Shown here: positions 43,775-52,415 of the stretch, in pieces
How positions within the stretch are numbered: the first letter of the stretch is position 1
Layout of the letters: each line of letters starts with the position of its first letter
Source of the DNA: Cryobacterium tagatosivorans
GTDB lineage: Bacteria > Actinomycetota > Actinomycetes > Actinomycetales > Microbacteriaceae
Reading direction: 5' to 3'
DNA: 64,000 nucleotides
Assembly: GCF_004402215.1 (NCBI RefSeq)
Contig: NZ_SOEZ01000054.1
Coordinates: 62,001-126,000, forward strand
Translations under genes and position numbers: made by a program
Notes under the pieces: generated by a model
Told to the model about the DNA's origin: nothing
Database searches by the model: none
What the model saw: the letters and a program-made list of their open reading frames with translations, nothing else

Positions 43775-44005
43775 TCAGCAGCAGCGGTTCTGCGGGTTCT
43801 TCTGCTGCCGGTCGGTCTGGTCGCGCCAGAACTCGCGCTCGGTCATCACGGGCTCGCCGATGCCGCAGGCTCCGGCCTCCGCTCCGCCGTGGGTCGCCGC
43901 GTGGTGCGCGACGTACTTGTCGTAGGCGTCCTCGCCGAGTACGCCGCGGACGAACCAGGCGATTCCCCTGGCGCCGCTGCGCACCGCGGCGAGGACGGCC
44001 CTCAT
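43775..44005 (-). CDS. YbdD/YjiX family small protein
   Basis: The 76-residue protein reads VRGVLGEDAYDKYVAHHAATHGG, EPVMTEREFWRDQTDRQQKNPQNRCC, the hallmark of YbdD/YjiX (DUF466), including the C-terminal RCC. In many bacteria this small gene lies directly after cstA/btsT and is needed for pyruvate or peptide transport by that permease. Here it overlaps the cstA stop (ATGA), strongly supporting a partnership. Confidence 0.9.
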   Translation of the reverse strand: MRAVLAAVRSGARGIAWFVRGVLGEDAYDKYVAHHAATHGGAEAGACGIGEPVMTEREFWRDQTDRQQKNPQNRCC

Positions 44006-46302
44006 CGGCCGGACCGGGCGGGCTTGGGCGGGAGTGCCGCCTTCAGCTCCGCGGCCTGGGCGTCCCACTGGACCTCGAGCTCCTTCTCGGCCCTGGTCGG
44101 CACGAACGCGGCCGGGCCGAAGATCCGGGACTGCACGGCCGCATCCTCGTCGGTCGTGTTCGAGCCCGAGCGGTATGCCTTCCAGGTGGCGACGATCGCG
44201 GTGACGATGACGATGATGGCCAGGGTGACGAAGAGGATCGAGAGCAGCCCCTGCACCATCGTGTTGCGCACGACGGCCTCCATCGCCTGCACCGTCGGCG
44301 CGGCGCCGAAGCTGGTTTCCCCGGCCGCGAGGGCCTCAGAGAACGCCCTGTTCTGCGCGAAGTAGCCCACCGCCGGCACGGTCGAGAAGATCTTCAGGAA
44401 GGACGCGTAGATGGTCACGACGGCCGCGAACGCGAGCGGCAGGGCCACGATCCACAGGTAGCGGAAGTTGCCGCGCTTGGCGACGATGGCCATGCAGACC
44501 GCCAGCGCGATCGCGGCCAGCAGCTGGTTGGCGATGCCGAAGAGCGGGAAGAGCGTGTTGATCCCGCCGAGCGGGTCGGTCACGCCCATCAGTAGCACCG
44601 CGCCCCACGCCCCGACCATGACCGCCGTGGCGAGCCAGGCGCCCGTGCGCCACGAGGTGTCCTTGAACTTCGGGAAGAAGTTGCCCAGGCTGTCCTGCAG
44701 CATGAACCGGGCGACCCGGGTGCCGGCGTCGACGGCGGTGAGGATGAACAGCGCCTCGAACATGATGGCGAAGTGGTACCAGAACGCCATCATCCCGGTG
44801 CCGCCGGCCACCTGTTGCATGATGTGGGCGAGCCCGACGGAGAGCGTCGGCGCTCCGCCGGTGCGGGAGACGATGGATTCCTCGCCGACGTTCTGCGCGG
44901 TCTGCGTGAGCATGTCGGGGGTCAGGTTGACCCCGGTCAGGCCGAGGCTGTTGACGAAGGCGACCGCGCCCTCGACGGTGCCGCCGGTGAGGGCGACGGG
45001 GGAGTTCATGGCGAAGTAGATCCCGCGGTCGATCGACAGCGCGGCGACGAGCGCCATGATCGCGACGAAGGACTCCATCAGCATGCCGCCGTAGCCGATG
45101 AACCGCGTCTGGCGCTCCTTCTGGACGAGCTTGGGCGTGGTGCCCGAGGCGATCAGCGCGTGGAATCCGGACAGCGCGCCGCAGGCGATCGTGACGAAGA
45201 GGAACGGGAAGAGCGAGCCGCTGACCACGGGGCCGCCGGTCGCCGCGAACTCGCTGACCGCGGGGACGGTGATTTCCGGCCGCACGATCACGATCGCGAC
45301 GGCGAGCATGAGGATCGTGCCGATCTTCATGAAGGTGGAGAGGTAGTCCCGTGGGGCGAGCAACAGCCAGACCGGCAGGATCGCGGCGATGAAGCCGTAG
45401 ATGATGATGCCCCACGCGATCGTGACCTTGTCGAGGTGGAAGAACGCGGCGCCCCACTCGGTGCCGGCGATCATCCCGCCGCCGATGATGGCGGCGATCA
45501 GCAGCACGAAGCCGATGATCGAGACCTCGGTCACCTTGCCCGGCCGGAAGAAGCGCAGGTAGACGCCCATCAGCAGGGCGATCGGGATGGTCATCGAGAC
45601 CGAGAAGACGCCCCACGGGCTCTCCGCCAGCGCGTTGACGACGACGAGGGCGAGGATAGCCACGATGATGACCATGATCACGAGGGTCGCGACGAGGGCG
45701 GCGGTGCCGCCGATGACGCCGAGCTCGTCCCTGGCCATCTGGCCGAGCGAGCGGCCGCCGCGGCGCATCGAGAAGAACAGGATCAGGTAGTCCTGGACCG
45801 CACCGGCGAGGATGACGCCGACGATGATCCAGATCGTGCCGGGCAGGTAGCCCATCTGGGCGGCCAGGACCGGGCCGACGAGTGGGCCGGCGCCGGCGAT
45901 GGCGGCGAAGTGGTGCCCGAAGAGCACCCGGCGGTCGGTGACGGCGTAGTCCTTGCCGTCGGCCTTGTACTCGGCCGGAGTCGCCCGGCGGTCGTCGGGC
46001 CGCAGCAGGTGCTTCTCGATGAACCGGGAGTAGAACCGGTAGGCGATCAGGTAGGTGGCGACGGCAGCGAAGACGAACCAGGCGGCGTTGACGGTCTCGC
46101 CGCGAACCACCGCCAGCATGACCCAGCTCACCGCGCCGACCAGGGAAATCCCTGCCCAGAGCGCGATTTTCGCCGGAGTCCAGTTGCGGCGCTCGGCCTC
46201 GAGGACCTCCTCGGCCACGGCCACGGGCAGTCGATCCGGAATCAGGTCCAGGCCCGTGGAATCCCCGGTGGCATCCTTCTGGCTGCCGGATGTCGTGCTC
46301 AT
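44002..46302 (-). CDS. cstA: Carbon starvation protein CstA family transporter
   Basis: The 766-residue protein has about 16-18 membrane segments. Family hallmarks: RPDDRRATPAEYKADGKDYAVTDRRVLFGHHFAAIAGAGPLVGPVLAAQMGYLPG in sections, FSMRRGGRSLGQMA, and FILTAVDAGTRVARFMLQD. Relatives import pyruvate (BtsT/CstA) or peptides. The start is ATG 46302 with GAGGGAGA upstream. It forms an operon with ybdD. It is divergent from glyS, with 131 bp between the starts. Confidence 0.94.
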   Translation of the reverse strand: MSTTSGSQKDATGDSTGLDLIPDRLPVAVAEEVLEAERRNWTPAKIALWAGISLVGAVSWVMLAVVRGETVNAAWFVFAAVATYLIAYRFYSRFIEKHLLRPDDRRATPAEYKADGKDYAVTDRRVLFGHHFAAIAGAGPLVGPVLAAQMGYLPGTIWIIVGVILAGAVQDYLILFFSMRRGGRSLGQMARDELGVIGGTAALVATLVIMVIIVAILALVVVNALAESPWGVFSVSMTIPIALLMGVYLRFFRPGKVTEVSIIGFVLLIAAIIGGGMIAGTEWGAAFFHLDKVTIAWGIIIYGFIAAILPVWLLLAPRDYLSTFMKIGTILMLAVAIVIVRPEITVPAVSEFAATGGPVVSGSLFPFLFVTIACGALSGFHALIASGTTPKLVQKERQTRFIGYGGMLMESFVAIMALVAALSIDRGIYFAMNSPVALTGGTVEGAVAFVNSLGLTGVNLTPDMLTQTAQNVGEESIVSRTGGAPTLSVGLAHIMQQVAGGTGMMAFWYHFAIMFEALFILTAVDAGTRVARFMLQDSLGNFFPKFKDTSWRTGAWLATAVMVGAWGAVLLMGVTDPLGGINTLFPLFGIANQLLAAIALAVCMAIVAKRGNFRYLWIVALPLAFAAVVTIYASFLKIFSTVPAVGYFAQNRAFSEALAAGETSFGAAPTVQAMEAVVRNTMVQGLLSILFVTLAIIVIVTAIVATWKAYRSGSNTTDEDAAVQSRIFGPAAFVPTRAEKELEVQWDAQAAELKAALPPKPARSGR

Positions 46303-46433
46303 TTTCTCTCCCTCGAGAACCCGCGGCTGGCGGCGGACTTCCTCGCCAACGCTAGCAGCAGGGGAATGTGGCGCCGGTCGAGCGCCTAAAATGGGGCGTT
46401 CCCTCTTCCTCCCCCTCGACCATTGGAGCCACC

Positions 46434-47819
46434 GTGGCCGCACTCTCCCGTCTCGATTCCGTCATCGCCCTCGCCCGCCACCGCGGGTTCGTCTTCCAGG
46501 CCGGTGAAATCTACGGCGGGTCACGGTCCGCCTGGGACTACGGGCCGCTCGGCGTGGAGCTCAAGGAGAACATCAAGAGGCAGTGGTGGCGCACGATGGT
46601 CACCGGCCGCGAGGATGTCGTCGGGCTCGATTCATCCGTCATCCTGCCCAAGCAGGTCTGGGAGGCCTCCGGCCACGTCGAGGTCTTCAGCGACCCGCTG
46701 GTCGAGTGCACCAGCTGCCACAAGCGCTTCCGCGCCGACCACCTCGAGGAAGAGTTCGAGGAGCGTAAGGGCCGCGCCGCGGAGGGCGGGCTCGACGGTA
46801 TCCCCTGCCCGAACTGCGGGAACCGCAACGCCTGGACCGAGCCGCGCGCCTTCTCCGGCCTGCTCAAGACCTACCTCGGCCCGGTCGACGACGAGTCGGG
46901 CCTGCACTACCTGCGCCCGGAGACCGCGCAGGGCATCTTCGTGAACTTCGCCAACGTGCTGCAGGCGTCGCGGATGAAGCCGCCGTTCGGCATCGGCCAG
47001 ACCGGCAAGAGCTTCCGCAACGAGATCACCCCGGGAAACTTCATCTTCCGCACCCGCGAGTTCGAGCAGATGGAGATGGAATTCTTCGTCGAGCCCGGCA
47101 CGGATGAGGAATGGCACCAGTACTGGATCGACGCGCGGATGGCCTGGTACACCGGCCTCGGCATCAACCCGGAGAACCTGCGCCTCTTCGAACACCCCCA
47201 GGACAAGCTCTCGCACTACTCCAAGCGCACCGTCGACATCGAGTACCGTTTCGGTTTCAGCGGCAGCGAGTTCGGCGAGCTCGAGGGCGTGGCGAACCGC
47301 ACCGACTTCGACCTGAAGACGCACGCGGCCGCATCCGGCAAGGACCTCTCGTACTTCGACCAGACGAAGAACGAGCGCTGGGTTCCCTACGTGATCGAGC
47401 CGGCCGCCGGGCTGACGCGCTCGCTGATGGCGTTCCTCGTGGACGCCTACCACGAGGAGGAAGTGCCCAATGCGAAGGGCGGCGTCGACAAGCGCACCGT
47501 GCTCAAGCTCGACCCGCGCCTGGCGCCGGTCAAGGTGGCCGTGCTGCCGCTGTCGCGCAACGAGGCCCTGTCGCCGATGGCCAAGGCGCTCGCGGCGCGG
47601 CTGCGCGAGTCCTGGAACGTGGACTTCGACGACGCCGGCGCGATCGGGCGGCGCTACCGCCGCCAGGACGAGATTGGCACGCCGTACTGCGTCACGGTCG
47701 ACTTCGACTCGCTCGACGACCAGGCCGTCACCGTACGTGACCGCGACACCATGGCCCAGGAGCGCATCCCGCTCGACAAGCTCGACGCCTACCTCGCCGA
47801 GCGCCTCCGCGGCGCCTGA
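46434..47819 (+). CDS. glyS: Glycyl-tRNA synthetase (class II, dimeric type)
   Basis: The 461-residue enzyme charges tRNA-Gly. It matches the single-chain alpha2 form: [34 protein letters not shown] in sections, zinc-like knuckle CTSCHKRF...CPNCGN, motif 2 [29 protein letters not shown] in sections, and the C-terminal anticodon domain ([18 protein letters not shown]). Start GTG 46434 has GGAG 7 nt upstream; TAAAAT at 46387-46392 is a possible -10. No T-box leader is visible. Confidence 0.95.
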   Translation: MAALSRLDSVIALARHRGFVFQAGEIYGGSRSAWDYGPLGVELKENIKRQWWRTMVTGREDVVGLDSSVILPKQVWEASGHVEVFSDPLVECTSCHKRFRADHLEEEFEERKGRAAEGGLDGIPCPNCGNRNAWTEPRAFSGLLKTYLGPVDDESGLHYLRPETAQGIFVNFANVLQASRMKPPFGIGQTGKSFRNEITPGNFIFRTREFEQMEMEFFVEPGTDEEWHQYWIDARMAWYTGLGINPENLRLFEHPQDKLSHYSKRTVDIEYRFGFSGSEFGELEGVANRTDFDLKTHAAASGKDLSYFDQTKNERWVPYVIEPAAGLTRSLMAFLVDAYHEEEVPNAKGGVDKRTVLKLDPRLAPVKVAVLPLSRNEALSPMAKALAARLRESWNVDFDDAGAIGRRYRRQDEIGTPYCVTVDFDSLDDQAVTVRDRDTMAQERIPLDKLDAYLAERLRGA

Positions 47820-47876
47820 CACCCGCTCGACCCTCGACGGCGCAACGGCGGGCGGATGCCCCGCGCGCGGTGCGCA

Positions 47877-47962
47877 TAACTCCTCCAGTTCGCGCCGGGG
47901 ACGTTGCGCTTCCGCGTGATTGCGCGGCGCGACCGGGCGACGGTTGCGAACTGGAGGAGTTA
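47877..47962. repeat. Long inverted repeat, family C copy 2
   Basis: TAACTCCTCCAGTTCGC (47877-47893) pairs exactly with 47946-47962 over 17 bp, around a 52-nt interior that contains CCGCGTGATT, the reverse of the AATCACGCGG box in copy 1 (1115-1211). It lies between convergent glyS and the alcohol dehydrogenase gene, and its right arm includes the dehydrogenase stop codon. Confidence 0.72.
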
Positions 47963-49015
47963 CGAACGGGCGGGGCGGGCAACCTCGATGAGAGTGACGC
48001 CCGCGGCCGGCGCCGGCGCGGACATCGCGGCGAGGGCGGCGGGAGCATCCTCGAGGGTGATCCGGTGGCTGATCAGGTCCTGCGGGCGCAGCCGGCCGGA
48101 GGTGACCAGCGCGAGCAGCTCGGAGTAGTCGTGGGCGGGCATCCCGTGGCTGCCGAGCACGGTCAGTTCCCGCGCGATGACCACGCCGAGCGGAACCTTG
48201 GGGTCCTCCGGCAGGAGCCCGATCTGCACGTGCCGCCCGCGGATGGCCAGCGAGCGGATGGCCACGGCCACGGTGCTCTCCCGGCCGAGCGCCTCGAGCG
48301 TGACCTCCGCACCATCCGGGGCGAACTCGCGGATCCGCGCCAGCACCTCGGACTCGGCCAGCCCGGCGGAGTTGACCGTGTGTTCGGCGCCGACCCGTGC
48401 CGCGGCTTCGAGGGCGGCGTCGCTGATGTCGACAGCGACCACCCGGGCGCCCAGCGCCCGACCGATCATGACGGCGGAGAGCCCCACCCCGCCGCAGCCC
48501 AGCACCACCAGGGTTTCGCCGGCGACCAGCCGCGCCTGGTGAACCAGTCCGCGGTAGGAGGTCGCGAACCGGCAGCCGAGCAGGGCGGCGGCGCCCGCGT
48601 CGAGGTTGTCGGGCAGGGCGATCAGGTTGACGTCGGCGTTGTGCAGCGCGACCAGTTCGGCGTGCGAGCCCCAGTGGGTGAACCCCGGCTGGGTCTGGTT
48701 GCGGCAGACCTGGCCGTTGCCGCCCGCGCACTCCGGGCACGCGCCGCAGGCGCAGACGAACGGCACGGTCACCCTCTGGCCCACCGCGAAGCGGCGAACG
48801 TCGGGGCCGACCGAGTCGATCACCCCGACCAGTTCGTGCCCGGGCACATGCGGCAGACGGATGTCGGGGTCGTGACCCATCCAGCCGTGCCAGTCGCTCC
48901 GGCAGACGCCCGTCGCCTCGACCCGCACGACGACGCCCGCCGCGCTCGCCACGGGGTCCGGCAGCTCGCGCACCTCGGGCAGGGCGCCGAACTCTTCGAA
49001 ATAGACCGCTCGCAT
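47960..49015 (-). CDS. Zinc-dependent alcohol dehydrogenase family protein
   Basis: The 351-residue medium-chain dehydrogenase has catalytic zinc residues in TGVCRSDWHGWMG and GHELVG, four structural-zinc cysteines in CACGACPECAGGNGQVC, and a Rossmann motif VVLGCGGVGLSAVMIGRALG. Residues DIS after strand 2 suggest NAD rather than NADP. It is divergent from nothing; it follows a GNAT gene on the same strand, with hairpin F in between. The stop codon lies in a family C repeat. Substrate unknown. Confidence 0.87.
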   Translation of the reverse strand: MRAVYFEEFGALPEVRELPDPVASAAGVVVRVEATGVCRSDWHGWMGHDPDIRLPHVPGHELVGVIDSVGPDVRRFAVGQRVTVPFVCACGACPECAGGNGQVCRNQTQPGFTHWGSHAELVALHNADVNLIALPDNLDAGAAALLGCRFATSYRGLVHQARLVAGETLVVLGCGGVGLSAVMIGRALGARVVAVDISDAALEAAARVGAEHTVNSAGLAESEVLARIREFAPDGAEVTLEALGRESTVAVAIRSLAIRGRHVQIGLLPEDPKVPLGVVIARELTVLGSHGMPAHDYSELLALVTSGRLRPQDLISHRITLEDAPAALAAMSAPAPAAGVTLIEVARPARS

Positions 49016-49057
49016 CCGCCCAGCCTCGCAGAGGTTCCGCCGTGCCGACAATCGCCG

Positions 49058-49101
49058 TTTCTGCCGAGGGTCGCCGGTGCAACGGGTACTCTCGGCAGAA
49101 A
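49058..49101. repeat. Inverted repeat, hairpin F
   Basis: TTTCTGCCGAGGGT (49058-49071) pairs at 13 of 14 positions with 49088-49101 around a 16-nt loop. It lies between the GNAT stop and the dehydrogenase start on the minus strand, so it may be a terminator or part of the dehydrogenase leader. A short A/T run beside the arm on the plus strand gives weak terminator character. Confidence 0.5.
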
Positions 49102-49130
49102 AGGGGAGTCTCGCCGACAGGCAGGCGCGG

Positions 49131-49727
49131 CTAGCGCCCGGCGCCCCACTCGCGCTCGAGGATCGCGTACACGGAGAGGTCGCTCCACTCGCCCTTGAAG
49201 ATCTCGTTCTCGAGGAAAAGCGCCTCGAGCCGCATGCCCAGGCGCAGGCAGAGGGCCACGGATGCCATGTTCCGGGGGTCGACCTCGGCGAAGACCCGGT
49301 GGGCGCCCACGTCAGTGAAGGCGAACTCCAGCACCGCCCTGGCCGCCTCGGTGGCGTATCCCCGGCCGTGCCGAACCGGATGGAACACCCAGCCGATCGA
49401 CACCTGCGCGTTCACTGCGCTCTGCAGGAAAATGCTCAGGTCCCCGATCACCGGGCCCGGCTCCCCGTCCGGGCCGAGCAGCTCCGCCGCGAGGATGATC
49501 GCGTCCTTGTCGGCGGCCAGCCGAGTGAAACCGGCCCGTTTCAGGGTGTGCTCGCGGGATTCCTCCCGGTCGCGCAGCGGCCACGGCAGGTACCGCACCG
49601 CCTCGGGCAGGGACTGGTACGAGTAGACGTCGTCCGCGTCGGCCTCGGTCAGCGGTCGCAGCAGCAAGCGGTCGGTGCGGATCGGACGCGCGTCGACCGG
49701 GAGAGTTAGGCCGACGGGCCGGGTCAC
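49131..49727 (-). CDS. GNAT-family N-acetyltransferase (RimJ/RimL-like)
   Basis: The 198-residue protein begins RTDRLLLRPLTEADADDVYSYQS and has the acetyl-CoA loop VRHGRGYATEAARAVLEFAF and RNMASVALCLRLGMRLEA, as in the acetyltransferase_3 family. It overlaps the hemA stop (GTGA), so it is probably cotranscribed with hemA. A role in haem synthesis is not evident from the sequence. Substrate unknown. Confidence 0.85.
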   Translation of the reverse strand: MTRPVGLTLPVDARPIRTDRLLLRPLTEADADDVYSYQSLPEAVRYLPWPLRDREESREHTLKRAGFTRLAADKDAIILAAELLGPDGEPGPVIGDLSIFLQSAVNAQVSIGWVFHPVRHGRGYATEAARAVLEFAFTDVGAHRVFAEVDPRNMASVALCLRLGMRLEALFLENEIFKGEWSDLSVYAILEREWGAGR

Positions 49728-51175
49728 GAGGCCGCGGTGCCGGAGTCGCGCGCGGCGTCGGGGGCCGCCTGCGCCGTGCCCGCGGCCGGCAGGGAGACCT
49801 GGATGCCGAAGAGCGCGTCGAGGCCGGCCAGGAACGACTCCTGCTCCCCGGCGCGGGCGAGCGAACGCGAACGCACCATCGGCGTGTGCAGCAGCACTCC
49901 GGCGAGGTGCCGCAGCGCCGCCTCGGTCTGCTCGCTCGCGTCGCCGCGGCCGCGGGCCCGCTCGATTTCGGCGTCGAGCAGGTCGAAGACGTAGCTGCGC
50001 AGGGCCACGACGGCCGGCGCGAGGCTCTGCTCCTCGGTCACGGCCGTGAACTTCCGCGCCGCCTTGGTCACGAGCTGCCGCGCCTCGCTGGTCGAGTTCA
50101 ACTCCTCGAGCGGGGCGTGGATGCGGATGGTCTCGAGGTCGAGGAGTTCGACGCCGGGCACGAGGCTGACGTCAGGGTCGACGTTGCGGGGCAGCCCGAG
50201 GTCGATGATGAGCTGGCGCGGCGCCTCGAGCGGTTCGGCCGGCTCGGCGGCGGCAGCCGGAGCAAGCGCGCCCGCAACGTCAACAGCCGCAACAGCCGCA
50301 ACAGCCGCGGCATCCGCCGGGCCGGCGAGGAGCGTGACGCCGTCCGGCACGATCCGCTGTTCGGCGACGAGCGCGCGGCCAGCCGCGAGGAGGGCTGCGT
50401 CGATCACGTGGTGGCCGACGGTCGTGCAGGTGAGGATGAGATCGGACCCGGCGGCCTCGCGGGCGAAGCCGAGTTCGGGGACCGCCTCGATGTCGTGCGA
50501 CCTGGCGAACTTGTCGGCGCGGCCGGACGGCGAGTAGACCCGCACGTTCTCGGCCCCGAGATCGCGCAGGGCGGCCAGCGAGGCGCCGGCGTAGCGGCCG
50601 GTTCCGACCAGGAGCACCCGGGTCTCGGCCCAGTCGCTCACGCGGCTTTCGGCCAGTTCGAGGGCGAGGCGCACGAGCGAGCGCCCGGCCGCGCCGATGC
50701 CGGTGCGGTTCTTGACCCCGCGCGAGGTCTGCGAGGCGCGCTGGAACAGCCGCTCCAGCTCGCCGCTGGTGGTGCCGTGCGCACGGGCCTGTTCGAGGGC
50801 GCGACGCACCTGGCCGGCGATCTCCCCCTCGCCGACGACGACGGATTCGAGGCCGCTCGTCACGGCGAACAGGTGCTCGGCGACCCCGTTGCCGTGCACG
50901 AGGTCGAGGGTGTCGCGCAGGGTGTCCGCGGCGACGCCGGTGCTGGCGCTGATCGCCTCGATGGCGGCGGAAACCGCCGGCAGCGGCGAGACGCCGAACG
51001 GCTCATCGAGGTCGAGGTATGCCTCGAAGCGGTTGCAGGTGGCGACGATAACGGCGCCACTGAGGGCGGTGTGGCGCTCGAGCATCCGGTCCGCGGAGGC
51101 GCTGGCGCCGACGGACAATTTCTCCAGCACATCGAAGCTGGAGTTCTTGTGACTCGCGGACAGACAAATCAGCAC
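49724..51175 (-). CDS. hemA: Glutamyl-tRNA reductase
   Basis: HemA reduces glutamyl-tRNA to glutamate-1-semialdehyde with NADPH, the committed step. The 483-residue protein opens LICLSASHKNSSFDVLEKL, has the catalytic cysteine in IVATCNRFEAYLD, and continues with GEGEIAGQVRRAL, a Rossmann domain VLLVGTGRYAGASLAAL, and the dimerisation domain. An Ala-rich insert (AAAVAAVAAVDVAGALAP) contains three 9-bp tandem repeats at 50281-50307. The start is GTG 51175. It is divergent from hemE, only about 73 bp apart. Confidence 0.94.
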   Translation of the reverse strand: MLICLSASHKNSSFDVLEKLSVGASASADRMLERHTALSGAVIVATCNRFEAYLDLDEPFGVSPLPAVSAAIEAISASTGVAADTLRDTLDLVHGNGVAEHLFAVTSGLESVVVGEGEIAGQVRRALEQARAHGTTSGELERLFQRASQTSRGVKNRTGIGAAGRSLVRLALELAESRVSDWAETRVLLVGTGRYAGASLAALRDLGAENVRVYSPSGRADKFARSHDIEAVPELGFAREAAGSDLILTCTTVGHHVIDAALLAAGRALVAEQRIVPDGVTLLAGPADAAAVAAVAAVDVAGALAPAAAAEPAEPLEAPRQLIIDLGLPRNVDPDVSLVPGVELLDLETIRIHAPLEELNSTSEARQLVTKAARKFTAVTEEQSLAPAVVALRSYVFDLLDAEIERARGRGDASEQTEAALRHLAGVLLHTPMVRSRSLARAGEQESFLAGLDALFGIQVSLPAAGTAQAAPDAARDSGTAAS

Positions 51176-51248
51176 ATCCTCGATTCTACGTCGCGCCGCC
51201 GAACGCCCCGAATCGTGACGTTGATGGATGTTTGACAGAATTGCGGGT

Positions 51249-52379
51249 GTGAACCTCGACGCGCAGCACCCCCTCGCCTCCGGCCTGACCGCCGGCTCCC
51301 GCCTCATCCGCGCCTACCAGGGCACCCGGCCCGACGTGACCCCGGTCTGGTTCATGCGCCAGGCGGGCCGTTCGCTGCCCGAATACCGCGAACTCCGCGT
51401 CGGCACCCGGATGCTGGACGTCTGCCTCGACCCGGAGCTGGCCAGCGAAATCACGCTGCAGCCGGTGCGCCGGCACGGCGTCGACGCGGGCATCTTCTTC
51501 AGCGACATCGTCGTGCCGCTCAAGCTCGTCGGCGTCGACGTCGAGATCGTGGCCGGCAAGGGCCCGGTCCTCGGCACGGCGACGCGCACCGCGAAGGATG
51601 TCGCGGCCCTCACCGCCCTCGACCCGGCCATCCTCGACGACGCCCTCGCGCCGATCTCCGAGGCGGTCGCCCGCACGGTCGCCCGGCTCGGCGACACCCC
51701 GCTGATCGGATTCGCCGGGGCGCCCTTCACCCTCGCCGCGTACCTCGTCGAGGGCGGACCGTCGAAGGACCACATCCACGCCCGGACGCTCATGCACGCC
51801 GACCCCGAGGCCTGGGCGGCACTAATGGCCTGGACGGCCGAGGTGACCGGCCGGTTCCTCCGTGCCCAGGTGCTCGCCGGCGCCAGCGCCGCGCAGTTGT
51901 TCGACTCCTGGGCCGGCGCGCTCTCCCTCGAGGACTACGCCCGCTACGTCGCCCCGGCCTCCGCCCTGGCGATCTCGCACGTTCGCGACCTCACCTACCT
52001 CGAACGCACCGAGGACGAGGCCGCCGACCCGACCGAGATCCGGCGCAACGTTCCCGTCGTGCACTTCGGGGTGGGCACCGGCGAGCTGCTCAAGGAGATG
52101 CACACGATCGGCGCTGACGTCGTCGGCGTCGACTACCGGATCCCGCTCGACGAGGCCAACCGCCGGCTCGGCGGCGTCGTGCCGATCCAGGGCAACATCG
52201 ACCCCGCCCTCCTCGCCGCGCCGTGGCCGGTGCTCGAGGCGCACGTGCTCGACGTGCTCGAGCGCGGCCGACTGGCGCCCGCGCACGTGCTCAACCTCGG
52301 CCACGGCGTCCCGCCGGAAACCGACCCGGACGTGCTGACCCGGATCGTCGACTTCGTGCACGAGCACGGCGCGGCGTAA
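51249..52379 (+). CDS. hemE: Uroporphyrinogen decarboxylase
   Basis: HemE converts uroporphyrinogen III to coproporphyrinogen III. The 376-residue protein has PVWFMRQAGRSLPEYRELR, the FSDIVVPLKLVGVDVEIVAGKGPVL region, GFAGAPFTLAAYLVEGG, and NLGHGVPPETDPD. GTG 51249 is preferred since homologues start near NLDAQHPL; it lies 7 nt after CAGAAT, so a leaderless transcript is possible. ATG 51228 is the alternative. It is the first gene of the rightward haem operon, opposite hemA. Confidence 0.94.
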   Translation: MNLDAQHPLASGLTAGSRLIRAYQGTRPDVTPVWFMRQAGRSLPEYRELRVGTRMLDVCLDPELASEITLQPVRRHGVDAGIFFSDIVVPLKLVGVDVEIVAGKGPVLGTATRTAKDVAALTALDPAILDDALAPISEAVARTVARLGDTPLIGFAGAPFTLAAYLVEGGPSKDHIHARTLMHADPEAWAALMAWTAEVTGRFLRAQVLAGASAAQLFDSWAGALSLEDYARYVAPASALAISHVRDLTYLERTEDEAADPTEIRRNVPVVHFGVGTGELLKEMHTIGADVVGVDYRIPLDEANRRLGGVVPIQGNIDPALLAAPWPVLEAHVLDVLERGRLAPAHVLNLGHGVPPETDPDVLTRIVDFVHEHGAA

Positions 52380-52415
52380 CGCCCGCCCGACATGACTGAC
52401 GCGGAAGGCACCGGC

